Below, piece after piece: positions 8,375 through 19,417 of a DNA stretch of 64,000 nt. Origin of the DNA: Sphingomonas elodea ATCC 31461 (GTDB lineage: Bacteria; Pseudomonadota; Alphaproteobacteria; Sphingomonadales; Sphingomonadaceae); contig NZ_AGFU01000001.1 in assembly GCF_000226955.1 (NCBI RefSeq), positions 16,215 to 80,214 of the forward strand, given 5' to 3'. The position numbers and the translations under genes are program-made. The notes beneath the pieces are model-generated. The model was given only the letters and a program-made list of their open reading frames with translations, was not told the DNA's origin and made no database searches. The number at the start of each line of letters is the position of its first letter. Positions within the stretch are counted from its first letter, which is position 1.

Positions 8375-11101
8375 ATGCCGTTTCACACACATGTCGGGGC
8401 GCGCCGCGCCCGTTCCGGTCGCAAGTTGGTATTGCTCTCCGCAGGCTGCGTAGCCGCGCTCGCACTCGCTGGTCCGGCCTTCGCCCAGACCAGCGATGGC
8501 ACCGCCGCCGCACCCGCGCAGGACGAACAGGGCGGCGAGATCGTCGTCACCGGCTTCCGCTCCAGCCTCGCCTCGGCGCTCGACGCCAAGCGCAAGGACA
8601 TCCGCATCACCGACGGCATCTCCGCCGAGGATATCGGCAAGTTCCCCGCCCAGAACATTACCGAGGCGATCCAGCGCATCGCCGGCGTCCAGATGTCGAA
8701 CATCAACGGCCGTGGCTCGACGATCAGCATCCGTGGCCTGGGCGCGCAGTACGCCCGCACGACGATCAACGGCCAGACCTTCGCCAGCGCCGATTTCAAA
8801 GACGGCTTCCGCTACGATATCATCCAGACCGACCTGGCCAGTGCGATCCAGGTGGTCAAGTCGCCGACGGCGGACATGGACACCGGCGGCCTGTCGGGCA
8901 CCGTCAACATCGATACGGTCAAGCCACTTGCCTATAAGGGCCCGCGCTTCATCGTCGGGGTGAAGGGCTACAACTCCGACTATCGCGGCAAGGAAGTGAC
9001 GCCAAAGGTCAGCGGCGCCTATATCGACAGCTTCGCCGGCGGCACGCTCGGCGTAATGGCGAACGTCAGCTTCCAGAAGCTGAAGGATCGCGGCGACTAT
9101 GTCTTCATCAAGAATTGGTACAATGCCGGGGTCATCGATCCCGAGGTGCGCGTCCCGGGCAACCTGCGCTATCGCCGCATCGACCGCGATACCGAGCAGC
9201 TGATGGCCAGCGGCGCGATCCAGTGGAAGCCGAGCGAGAATTTCGAGGCGCTACTCCAGGGCGAATATTCGCGCGATCACACCCGCTACACCACCCGCCA
9301 GTTCGTCTTCGGTCGCTGGGCGGCGAGCGCGGTCAAGGTGAACGGCAAGGCCAACGGCATCGCCAACAACATCACCATCAGCAACTTCAACGTCGACAAC
9401 AACACCCAGCCCGAACTGCGCAACCTGAAGACGCAGGCCTATACCGGCACGATCAACTGGCAGCCGGGCGATACCTGGAAGGTCCACGCCGTCGCCCACT
9501 ACACCAAGGGCAATGCGGCGCTCTACGAGTGGGCCTCGATCGACGAAGTGAGGTTCGCGCAGGGCGGCACGCTCGACATCTCGAACCCGCAGAACATCAA
9601 GTGGACCACCCAGAGCCTCACCGACGGTTCGGTGTGGAACAACGCCAACCGCACCTGGTTCGCGTTCGTCGACGGCGCGACGCACATCCAGACCGCCAAG
9701 GACAAGGCCGCGCAGGTCGACGTGACCAAGGAGCTCGGCTGGAACGGCATCCAGTCGCTGGTGGTCGGCGCCAAATACCATCATGAGAGCTTCTCGACCC
9801 GCGCCTTTCGCCACGATCGCGACGGCGACGTCAGCGATCCGGCGAAGTTCCCCGAGTTCAACTTCATCCCGGATCTCGGCACCACCGGCCAGCTGGTCAG
9901 CAACTTCCTCGACGGCGCGATGTCGATCCCGCATTCGTTCCTGTCGACCAACGCCGCCGAGTGGCAGCGCGTGCTGGCCTCGAAGGGCATCACCGTGCCG
10001 GACGTGCCGGACTGGCCCAGCACCTATCGCGTCGACCGCTACATCCCGTCGGTCTATGCGATGGCCAATGTCGACACCAATGTCGGCGGCATGGCGCTGC
10101 GCGGCAATCTGGGCGTGCGCTACGAGCACACCCACCAGAACGTCACCGCCAGCCTGACCGACGGCACCGGCAGCGAATCCGCGCTGCTCGGCCTGCAGCA
10201 CATCGTCCAGGATTACGGCAACGTCCTGCCGAGCGCGAGCTTCGCCCTCGACCTGACGCCCAAGCTGGTCGCCCGCTTCGCCGCCGCCAAGGTGCTGGTG
10301 CGCCCGCTGCTCAACAGCCAGACGCAGATGGCGGACACCATCAGCACCGGCATCTCGCAGCAGAAGCGCCCCTTCACCAGCGTCTCGGCGGGTGAATCGC
10401 GCCTCAAGCCGCTGACCGCGAACCAGCTCGACCTCAGCCTGGAATTCTACCATGGCCGCGGCAACTCGGTGAGCATCGCCGGCTTCTACAAGGCGGTGAA
10501 GAACGGCACCTTCACCCAGTTCTACTGCCCCAGCTCGTATAACGGCGTGGCGCTGAACGGCGTGGTGACGGACTGCCAGTCGGCGGACCTGAAGAGCGAC
10601 TACAGCTTCAGCCGCGTGCTCAACGACAACCGCACCATCCACATCAAGGGTGTCGAGTTCGCCGCTTCGGAGAATTTCGACGCGATCCTGCCGGTCAAGG
10701 GCTTCGGCGCCACCGGCAACATCACCCTGGTGGATACCAATGCCAGCGCGCTGGGCACCGGCTTCAACCTGCGCGACCTGTCCAAGTTCACCGCCAACAT
10801 CACGCCCTATTGGGAAAACGAGATGTTCAGCGTGCGTTTCTCGGTAAACCATCGCAGCTCGTACAAGCAGGATGCGGCGAGCAGCTTCTTCGTGAACGGC
10901 GGCGAGACCCATGTCGTGCGCGCCCGCACCCAGATGGACCTGGCGCTGGGCGTCACGCCGAACCAGTGGCTGGGCTTCACGGGTGGCGTGATCAACCTGA
11001 ACAACACCCACGAAGACGCCTATCAGACCACCGCCGACACCTTCCAGATGGCCAGCCGCACCGGTCGCACCTTCTACCTGTCGGCAACTGCGAAGTTCTG
11101 A
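8375..11101 (+). CDS. TonB-dependent receptor (carbohydrate-type)
   Basis: Outer-membrane active transporter of 908 residues. An N-terminal signal peptide ends in GPAFAQ (about residue 38). A TonB box-like EIVVTGF follows at about 52-58, then a plug domain (about 70-190; NITEAIQRIAGVQ, NGRGSTISIRGLG), then a 22-strand-type barrel ending in Phe (LSATAKF). The plug pattern is that of the Xanthomonas/Caulobacter sugar-transport receptor group rather than of siderophore receptors. A terminator follows, then an exported nucleoside-hydrolase-like gene in the same direction, so the ligand could be a nucleoside or glycoside. The ligand assignment is inference. Confidence 0.9.
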   Translation: MPFHTHVGARRARSGRKLVLLSAGCVAALALAGPAFAQTSDGTAAAPAQDEQGGEIVVTGFRSSLASALDAKRKDIRITDGISAEDIGKFPAQNITEAIQRIAGVQMSNINGRGSTISIRGLGAQYARTTINGQTFASADFKDGFRYDIIQTDLASAIQVVKSPTADMDTGGLSGTVNIDTVKPLAYKGPRFIVGVKGYNSDYRGKEVTPKVSGAYIDSFAGGTLGVMANVSFQKLKDRGDYVFIKNWYNAGVIDPEVRVPGNLRYRRIDRDTEQLMASGAIQWKPSENFEALLQGEYSRDHTRYTTRQFVFGRWAASAVKVNGKANGIANNITISNFNVDNNTQPELRNLKTQAYTGTINWQPGDTWKVHAVAHYTKGNAALYEWASIDEVRFAQGGTLDISNPQNIKWTTQSLTDGSVWNNANRTWFAFVDGATHIQTAKDKAAQVDVTKELGWNGIQSLVVGAKYHHESFSTRAFRHDRDGDVSDPAKFPEFNFIPDLGTTGQLVSNFLDGAMSIPHSFLSTNAAEWQRVLASKGITVPDVPDWPSTYRVDRYIPSVYAMANVDTNVGGMALRGNLGVRYEHTHQNVTASLTDGTGSESALLGLQHIVQDYGNVLPSASFALDLTPKLVARFAAAKVLVRPLLNSQTQMADTISTGISQQKRPFTSVSAGESRLKPLTANQLDLSLEFYHGRGNSVSIAGFYKAVKNGTFTQFYCPSSYNGVALNGVVTDCQSADLKSDYSFSRVLNDNRTIHIKGVEFAASENFDAILPVKGFGATGNITLVDTNASALGTGFNLRDLSKFTANITPYWENEMFSVRFSVNHRSSYKQDAASSFFVNGGETHVVRARTQMDLALGVTPNQWLGFTGGVINLNNTHEDAYQTTADTFQMASRTGRTFYLSATAKF

Positions 11102-11126
11102 TCGACGGACACCGGGTTATCCCCGG

Positions 11127-11164
11127 GAACGCCCCTCTTCCGCAAGGAAGGGGGGCGTTTCTCG
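11127..11164 (+). terminator. terminator after the TonB receptor
   Basis: A stem AACGCCCCTCTTCC / GGAAGGGGGGCGTT with a GCAA loop and a short T-run lies about 25 bp after the receptor stop. It could terminate fully or only attenuate read-through into the hydrolase gene. Confidence 0.8.
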
Positions 11165-11273
11165 TTCGGGGCTCCGGCGCCGCGGCTGGACCGAAAAGCA
11201 CGGTGGACGCATGGTGGCACCAGACGAAGCGCGCGCTGCGTGGCGCCGCCGGATGCCATGGATGGGGATGCTC

Positions 11274-12284
11274 ATGCGACGACGTCAACTGCTGTGCGCA
11301 CTATCTGCCGGGTGCGCCCTCGGCTTGCTGCCCGGGCCCGGGCGCACGCAAGCGCTTCCGGCCGTGCCTCGCCGCCGCGTCATCATCGACAATGATTTCT
11401 CGGGGGATCCGGACGGGCTGTTCCAGCTTGCCCACCACCTGGCCTCCCCTGCGACGGAGGTGTCGCTGATCATCGGATCGCACATCCATGTCGGCGACTT
11501 TCTCGATCGATCCTCGACGCAGGCCGAGAATGCTGTTCGTGCCGTCCGGGAGATGATGGGGCACATGCGGCTGCCCCGCCAGCCAGAGGTGCTCGCCGGG
11601 CGCAATGCCGCGCCGCGCCCCGATGCCGCGCCCGAAGCGACGCCGGCGGTCCGCCGCATCCTTGCCGAGGCGATGCGCGACGATACCGATCTTCCGCTGT
11701 TCTACGTGGCCGGGGCAGGCCTCACCGAGATTGCCGAGGCGTTGCGGCTGGAGCCGCGGATCGCGCGCAGGCTGACCCTCGTCTGGATCGGCGGCGCCGA
11801 ATACGCCGCGCTCAACCCCAGCCTGCCGCCGCGCACGGACCCCGAATACAACGCCACCATCGATCTGGCCGCGACACGCACCGTGTTCAACGAGTCCGCC
11901 GTGGAGATCTGGCAGGTGCCGCGCGACGCCTACCGGACCATGCTGATCAGCTTTGCCGAACTGGATGCCGGCCTGGAGCAGGCGGGCGCCCTCGGGCGCT
12001 ATCTGCGCGCCCAGCTGCGCCGTGCCGTGGAAGCCACCGGAACGCGCGGCGAGACCTATATCCTGGGGGACAGCCCGCTGGTGACGCTGACGTCGCTCCA
12101 GTCCTATTTCGAGCCGGACGCATCGTCCAGCCGCTACCTGATCCGGCCCACGCCCCAGATCGACGAGCGGGCGGGCTATGCAGCGGTAGCGGGAACGCGC
12201 CCGATGCGGGTCTATACCAGCATCGACACCCGCCTGACCTTTGCGGACATGTTTGCGAAGTTCCGGCTAGTCAGCGCCCCCTGA
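11274..12284 (+). CDS. exported nucleoside hydrolase-like protein
   Basis: 336 residues from the ATG at 11274. In-frame starts at 11211, 11253 and 11262 are possible but would bury the signal peptide. A signal peptide (MRRRQLLCALSAGCALGLL) precedes RRRVIIDNDFSGDPDG at about 34-49. That stretch aligns with the N-terminal Ca-binding DxDxxxDD loop of inosine-uridine nucleoside hydrolases, but one aspartate of the usual DTDxGxDD is replaced. A later FYVAGAGLTEIAEAL matches the family's core strand. Probably periplasmic. The altered loop means hydrolase activity is not certain. Confidence 0.75.
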   Translation: MRRRQLLCALSAGCALGLLPGPGRTQALPAVPRRRVIIDNDFSGDPDGLFQLAHHLASPATEVSLIIGSHIHVGDFLDRSSTQAENAVRAVREMMGHMRLPRQPEVLAGRNAAPRPDAAPEATPAVRRILAEAMRDDTDLPLFYVAGAGLTEIAEALRLEPRIARRLTLVWIGGAEYAALNPSLPPRTDPEYNATIDLAATRTVFNESAVEIWQVPRDAYRTMLISFAELDAGLEQAGALGRYLRAQLRRAVEATGTRGETYILGDSPLVTLTSLQSYFEPDASSSRYLIRPTPQIDERAGYAAVAGTRPMRVYTSIDTRLTFADMFAKFRLVSAP

Positions 12285-12307
12285 TCGCGGGGCGCGCGCC
12301 GATCGCT

Positions 12308-12789
12308 TCAGCCAAGTACGGCCGCGGTATAGTTCTCGACCACCTCGGCCAGCACCCGCCCATCGCCGTCCAGCACCAGCGCGCGGTGCCGCAGCACATA
12401 GGGGGCGATGCCGGTGAGCACCTGCTCCAGCGGTTTGCGATGGGGCTTGAGCGGGCGAATCACCGCGCCGAACGGGGTATCGCCCTGCTCCAGCGCGGCG
12501 TTCATTTCCGGGGTGAGCCGGGCGGGCACGTACCAGTTCTCGGCGACCGAGAAGGGCACGCCGCCGCAGCGGAGCACGACGCTGCGATACACCACCCGCT
12601 CCTCGGGCCCGACGCCCAGCCGCATCCGCTGCTCGGCCGTCGGCTCCTTGCGCGCGGTGCGGTCCACCTCGGCGACGATGGGGGCGCCGCAGCGGCGCTC
12701 CAGCACGGCGGTGGCGGTAGGGCTGGCGAGAAGCTCGCGGCTGAGTGCCGCCGCATCGTCCGTCACCGCTGCTACCGCCACTACCAGCA

Positions 12790-12790
<1 letters not shown>
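12308..12790 (-). CDS. UbiC/UTRA-like small protein, coupled to ppdK
   Basis: 160 residues. Its ATG (12790-12788) shares one base with the ppdK stop, so it is very likely translationally coupled. The core reads ERVVYRSVVLRCGGVPFSVA, then ENWYVPARLTPEMNAAL, then TPFGAVIRPLKPHRK. This pattern (a bulky 'AEN.YVP' strand followed by 'TPFG...L..HR') resembles chorismate pyruvate-lyase and UTRA-fold domains. No signal peptide is clear; the N-terminus (MLVVAVAAV) is only mildly hydrophobic. Whether it makes 4-hydroxybenzoate is not shown by the sequence. The link to PpdK may be metabolic (pyruvate/PEP) or accidental. Confidence 0.65.
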
Positions 12791-15453
<2,663 letters not shown>

Positions 15454-15474
15454 TCTGATCCCCTTCCGATCGAA

Positions 15475-15503
15475 AGCGCCGCACCATCGATAGGTGCGGC
15501 GCT
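15475..15503 (-). promoter_or_regulatory. perfect 11-bp inverted repeat in the ppdK leader
   Basis: The arms AGCGCCGCACC and GGTGCGGCGCT are separated by seven bases (ATCGATA), 22 bp upstream of the ppdK start codon. No T-run follows in the ppdK direction. It is therefore more likely an RNA structure or a protein-binding palindrome than a terminator. A weaker stem (CTGCTAC...GTAGTCAGCAG) lies just upstream at about 15528-15552. Confidence 0.55.
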
Positions 15504-15616
15504 ACCGCGCTTGCGAAGAGGGAGGAACTGCTGACTACGTTGTCGGTAGCAGATTATTTCGGAACAATGGCAGTTTCTGGCCAATTTACCAGTGATTAAT
15601 CGTACAATTAGACCGG

Positions 15617-18013
15617 TTATCCCTCGATCTTGGCGAAGTCCGCGACCTTGTGCACTGCATCACGCATCCGCGCGAGCAGGCCCAGGCGCGCGGCACGCTT
15701 GACCGGATCGGCATCGTTGACCGTCACGGAATCGAAGAAGGCGTCGATCGGCGCGCGCAGCGTGGCGAGCGCGGCCATCGCGCCCTCGAAGTCCTCGGCG
15801 ACGATCGCGGCAGTCGCCTTGGGCTCGGCCGCGTCGAGGGCGGATGCGAGTGCGGCCTCGGCGGGTTCCGCGTCGTAGGCGAACCCGGACGCGTGCTGCG
15901 CGGTTTCGCTCCCCTGCGAAAGCAGGGGTCCAGGGTTGGACGGACCTTCGCCACCCTGGGCTCCTGCTTCCGCAGGAGCACTGGCAGTGGCGACACCTTC
16001 CTTCTTGAGGATGTTCGCCGCGCGCTTGTAGCCGGCGAGCAGGTTGGCGCCGTCCTCGGTAGTGACGAACGCCTGCAACGCCTTCACCCGCGCGAGCAGC
16101 CGGACGAGATCGTCCTCCCCGCCGAGCGCGAACACCGCGTCGATCAGGTCGTGGCGAACGCCCGCCTCGCGCTGCTGGACCTTGAGGCGGTCGGCGAAGA
16201 AGGCCGTTGCGTCCTTCACGGCCGCGACAATTTCGTCGATCAGTTGCTGCCATGTCGATCCCGCAGGCCCCTGTAGGGGTTGAGCAAGGCTGGCTTCGAG
16301 CGCAGCTTTCAAAGCCTTGCCATTGGGAACGATGTTACCAGGAACAAAGCTTAAGCTATCAAACTCAAGATGTTTCCGACTGAAAGGGAGTGCCGCCCCC
16401 ATCGCCTTCGCGAGTGCATAGTGCAACGGCAATCGAGTACCGTTAACCTGACAAAGCGCAAGAATACCAAGCGACGCGCGGCGCAACGCGAACGGATCTT
16501 TTGAGCCCGTTGGTTTCTCGTCAATTCTAAAGAACGCGGCAATCGTATCCAGCTTGTCCGCCAGCGCAACCGCCACCGTCACCGGATCGGTGGGGACGTC
16601 GTCGCCCTGCCCGACCGGCTTGTAGTGATCGCGGATCGCCGCGGCGACCGCCGGGTCTTCCCCTTGCGCAGCGGCGTAATAGCCGCCCATCAAGCCCTGC
16701 AGCTCGGGGAACTCGCCGACCATGCCGGTGACGAGGTCCGCCTTGGCGAGCCGCGCGGCGCGTTCGGCGAGGGAAGCCAAATCAAGCCCCTCCCCTTCAG
16801 GGGAGGGGTTGGGGGTGGGGGCTGAACTGGGAGCGAGTCCGCCGGTCGAGGCGGAGTCCCCCACCCCAACCCCTCCCCTGAAGGGGAGGGGCTTTATAAC
16901 ACCACTCTCCACCAGCCAGCGCGCGAGCTTGGCGACGCGCTCGACCTTGTCGGCCACCGTGCCCAGCTTTTCGTGGAAGACGATCTTCTCGAGCTTTCCC
17001 GCCTGCGCCTCCAGCGGCACCTTGAGGTCCGTCTCGTAGAAGAAGCGCGCGTCGCTCAGCCGGGCCGCCAGCACCTTCTGGTTGCCCGCGACGATCTTCT
17101 CGCCGCCATCGGCCGCGTCGATATTCGCCACGCAGACGAACGCGTTGGCCAGCTTGCCCGCGCTATCGCGGCACACGAAGTATTTCTGGTTCACCCGCGC
17201 GGTGAGCTGGATCACCTCGGGCGGTACCGCCAGGAACGCCTCGTCGAAGCGGCCGAGCAGCGGCATCGGCCATTCGGTGAGCCCGGCATTCTCGAACAGC
17301 AGGCCCTCGTCCTCGATCAGGCTGAGCCCGGCCTTCTGCGCCGCCATCTTGGCGCCCAGCGCGATGATGTTCCGCCGCTCGGCCCCGTCGACGATCACAT
17401 GGGCGTCGCGCAGCTTTTCGACATAGTCGTCGGCCGAACCGATGGTGATCGCGCCGGGATGGTGGAAGCGGTGTCCCACCGTCGCCGCGCCGCTCGTCAC
17501 GCCGGCGATCTCGCACGGCACCACGTCGCTGCCGAACAGCGCGACGATGCCCTGGAGCGGGCGCACCCAGCGCAGGCTCTCGGTGGAGAGCGAGTCCGCG
17601 CCCCAGCGCATCGACTTGGGCCAGGGGAAGGCGCGGATCACCGCGGGGATCGCGGCGGCGAGGACCTCGGCCGTCGCGCGGCCGGGCTTGTCTACAATCG
17701 CGAACAGCACGCCGTCGCGCTCGACCAGCTGGTCGGCGGTGAGGCCGGTCTTGCGGAGAAAGCCTTCCAGCGCCTGGGGCGGCGCGCCGACGCGCGGGCC
17801 CTTGGTCTCCTCGGAGACGGCGGCGGTCTTGGCGGGCAGGCCCTTGAGGATCAGCGCCAGCCGGCGCGGCGTGGCGTAGGAAACTACCTCGGCGGCCTTG
17901 AGGCCGGCCTTGTCCAGCTCGGCGACGAACAGGCGCGCGAGATCCTCCCGCGCCTTTTCCTGCATGCGGGCGGGGATTTCTTCGGAGCGAAGCTCGAGGA
18001 GGAAGTCGGTCAT
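15617..18013 (-). CDS. glyS: glycyl-tRNA synthetase beta subunit, with repeat-derived insertions
   Basis: Beta subunit of the heterotetrameric GlyRS. The start [17 protein letters not shown] and the blocks [19 protein letters not shown] and [11 protein letters not shown] are diagnostic. At 798 residues it is about 100 longer than the E. coli protein. Two extra stretches come from palindromic repeats read through in frame: residues about 374-409 ([11 protein letters not shown] ... PNPSPEGEG) and about 677-701 ([18 protein letters not shown]). Residues about 486-586 are encoded by DNA with far fewer G/C third positions than the rest. The catalytic HD-like and anticodon-binding segments look intact, so the gene is probably functional. 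Confidence 0.95.
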   Translation of the reverse strand: MTDFLLELRSEEIPARMQEKAREDLARLFVAELDKAGLKAAEVVSYATPRRLALILKGLPAKTAAVSEETKGPRVGAPPQALEGFLRKTGLTADQLVERDGVLFAIVDKPGRATAEVLAAAIPAVIRAFPWPKSMRWGADSLSTESLRWVRPLQGIVALFGSDVVPCEIAGVTSGAATVGHRFHHPGAITIGSADDYVEKLRDAHVIVDGAERRNIIALGAKMAAQKAGLSLIEDEGLLFENAGLTEWPMPLLGRFDEAFLAVPPEVIQLTARVNQKYFVCRDSAGKLANAFVCVANIDAADGGEKIVAGNQKVLAARLSDARFFYETDLKVPLEAQAGKLEKIVFHEKLGTVADKVERVAKLARWLVESGVIKPLPFRGGVGVGDSASTGGLAPSSAPTPNPSPEGEGLDLASLAERAARLAKADLVTGMVGEFPELQGLMGGYYAAAQGEDPAVAAAIRDHYKPVGQGDDVPTDPVTVAVALADKLDTIAAFFRIDEKPTGSKDPFALRRASLGILALCQVNGTRLPLHYALAKAMGAALPFSRKHLEFDSLSFVPGNIVPNGKALKAALEASLAQPLQGPAGSTWQQLIDEIVAAVKDATAFFADRLKVQQREAGVRHDLIDAVFALGGEDDLVRLLARVKALQAFVTTEDGANLLAGYKRAANILKKEGVATASAPAEAGAQGGEGPSNPGPLLSQGSETAQHASGFAYDAEPAEAALASALDAAEPKATAAIVAEDFEGAMAALATLRAPIDAFFDSVTVNDADPVKRAARLGLLARMRDAVHKVADFAKIEG
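15909..15982. repeat. double-hairpin repeat inside glyS (element B)
   Basis: Two small hairpins, CCCCTGC-GAAA-GCAGGGG (15911-15928) and CTCCTGC-TTCC-GCAGGAG (15961-15978), are joined by CCAGGG/CCCTGG arms, so the whole 74-bp unit can fold back on itself. It is read in frame in glyS as a Gly/Pro/Ala-rich insert. The architecture matches dispersed intergenic palindromes of Sphingomonads; membership of a named family is inference. Confidence 0.8.
16787..16891. repeat. palindromic repeat inside glyS (element A, copy 1)
   Basis: 105 bp, exactly 35 codons. Its outer arms both contain CCCCTCCCC-TTCA-GGGGAGGGG-type hairpins plus a TTGGGGGTGGGG / CCCCACCCCAA arm, with a variable centre. The same arms recur at 63897-64000. 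In glyS it is translated without a stop. It resembles REP/BIME-type mobile palindromes; no RAYT transposase is visible in the window. Confidence 0.9.
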
Positions 18014-18021
18014 GATTTCTT

Positions 18022-18246
18022 TTCACGCGAAGGCGCGAAGGCGCGAAGGAAGGAAGGGGTTTCGAGCAGAGGCGCGAAGGACGCAGAGGAGGCAGAACGC
18101 GCTGCGGCGCCAGCCGCCCCAACAGCCACCGGCTTGGCGGACGTTGCGGAAAAAAGGCCGCTGGCGCGGCGGAGGCGCCGCCCCCTCTGCGCTCTCTGCG
18201 CCTCTGCGCGCAAAACCTTCTTCGCGCCTTCGCGCCTTCGCGTGAA
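18022..18246. repeat. large palindromic element between glyS and glyQ
   Basis: A perfect 26-bp inverted repeat (18022-18047 versus 18221-18246, built from GCGAAGGC/GCCTTCGC units) encloses a second, imperfect arm pair (about 18066-18090 and 18186-18210, AGAGGCGCGAAGG-like). It fills almost the whole 244-bp glyQ-glyS spacer and has no convincing reading frame. It could fold into a long cruciform or an mRNA hairpin between the two subunit genes. Confidence 0.88.
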
Positions 18247-18257
18247 CGAAAGGAGCA

Positions 18258-19160
18258 TCACGCCGCCCACCCAGGGTACGCGGCTTCCCATTCGGGGCTC
18301 TTCTTCTCGATCCACGCCGCACAAGCCCCCTTCGCCAGATCGCGCACCCGGCCGATATAGGCCTGGCGCTCCGCCACCGAGATCACGCCGCGCGCGTTCA
18401 GCAGGTTGAAGATGTGGCTTGCCTCGATCGCCTGCTCATAGGCCGGGATCGGCAGCTTGGCCTCCAGCGAGCGCTCGCACTCGGCCGCGGCCTTGCGGAA
18501 CAGGTCGAACAGCGCATCGGTATCGGCGATCTCGAAGTTCCACTTCGACATCTCGCGTTCGTTCTCCAGGAACACGTCGCCATAGCTCACGCCCTCGTCG
18601 TTGAAGGCGAGATCGTACACGCTGTCCTTGTTCTGGATGTACATAGCGAGGCGTTCGAGCCCGTAGGTCAGCTCGCCCGCCACCGGCTTGCAGTCGAACC
18701 CGCCCATCTGCTGGAAATAGGTGAACTGGGTGACTTCCATCCCGTCGCACCACACTTCCCAGCCCAGGCCCCAGGCGCCGAGCGTCGGCGATTCCCAGTC
18801 GTCCTCGACGAAGCGGATGTCATGGCGGGTGAAGTCGATGCCGATCGCGGCCAGCGAGCCCAGGTACAGCTCCTGCAGGTCGGGCGGGCTCGGCTTCAGG
18901 ATCACCTGATACTGGTAGTAATGCTGGAGCCGGTTGGGGTTCTCGCCATAGCGGCCGTCGGTCGGGCGGCGGCAGGGCTGGACGAAGGCGGCGTTCCACG
19001 GCTCCGGCCCCAGCGCGCGGAGCGTGGTGGCGGGGTGGAAGGTGCCGGCGCCCATGCGCATGTCATAGGGCTGCAGGATCAGGCAGCCGCGCGTGCTCCA
19101 ATAGTCATGGAGCGTCAGGATCATGCGCTGGAAGCTGAGAGGTTCGGACAAGTTGGTCAC
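18258..19160 (-). CDS. glyQ: glycyl-tRNA synthetase alpha subunit
   Basis: Catalytic alpha subunit of class II GlyRS. Diagnostic blocks are [56 protein letters not shown] and [12 protein letters not shown]. From the GTG at 19160 the protein is 300 residues, matching the E. coli length. An ATG at 19268 would add 36 residues reading into a dispersed repeat and is rejected. Same strand as glyS but separated by a 244-bp repeat-filled spacer, which is unusual for this normally tight pair. Confidence 0.96.
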   Translation of the reverse strand: MTNLSEPLSFQRMILTLHDYWSTRGCLILQPYDMRMGAGTFHPATTLRALGPEPWNAAFVQPCRRPTDGRYGENPNRLQHYYQYQVILKPSPPDLQELYLGSLAAIGIDFTRHDIRFVEDDWESPTLGAWGLGWEVWCDGMEVTQFTYFQQMGGFDCKPVAGELTYGLERLAMYIQNKDSVYDLAFNDEGVSYGDVFLENEREMSKWNFEIADTDALFDLFRKAAAECERSLEAKLPIPAYEQAIEASHIFNLLNARGVISVAERQAYIGRVRDLAKGACAAWIEKKSPEWEAAYPGWAA

Positions 19161-19262
19161 CCTGTGAGGTTTAGGGAGCGCTTTGGCGCAGGGCGCACAG
19201 GGGGTCAACCGGTGCCCCTCACCCCAGCCGTCATCCCGGTGCCCACAGACCCTCCCCTTCAT

Positions 19263-19358
19263 CGTCATCCCGGCGAAAGCCGGGATCCATTGGGGTCACC
19301 GGTTCGGCGCCATCCCAGCCCGCATGGCGTCTGGATCCCGACTTTCGTCGGGATGACG
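19263..19358. repeat. 27-bp-arm inverted repeat upstream of glyQ
   Basis: Arms CGTCATCCCGG...CGGGATCCA (19263-19289) and TGGATCCCG...GGGATGACG (19332-19358) are near-perfect inverse copies, each containing its own small hairpin (CCCGGC-GAAA-GCCGGG and CCCGAC-TTTC-GTCGGG). This is the common 'GTCATCCCGGCGAAAGCCGGG' type of alphaproteobacterial intergenic palindrome. It lies between the divergent glyQ and GumN-like genes, near both promoters. Confidence 0.85.
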
Positions 19359-19417
19359 ACGTTCGGAAGCAGCGGCACCCGTTGACTCCCCCATCCCCGC
19401 CCCGCCAAGCCACCCCC

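Noticed and set aside
16787-16891. Repeat in glyS as evidence that glyS is a pseudogene
   Set aside because: The frame is maintained through both insertions and all core GlyS blocks remain.
19160-19268. Longer glyQ start at 19268
   Set aside because: The extra 36 residues read into a dispersed repeat; the GTG start gives the normal family length.
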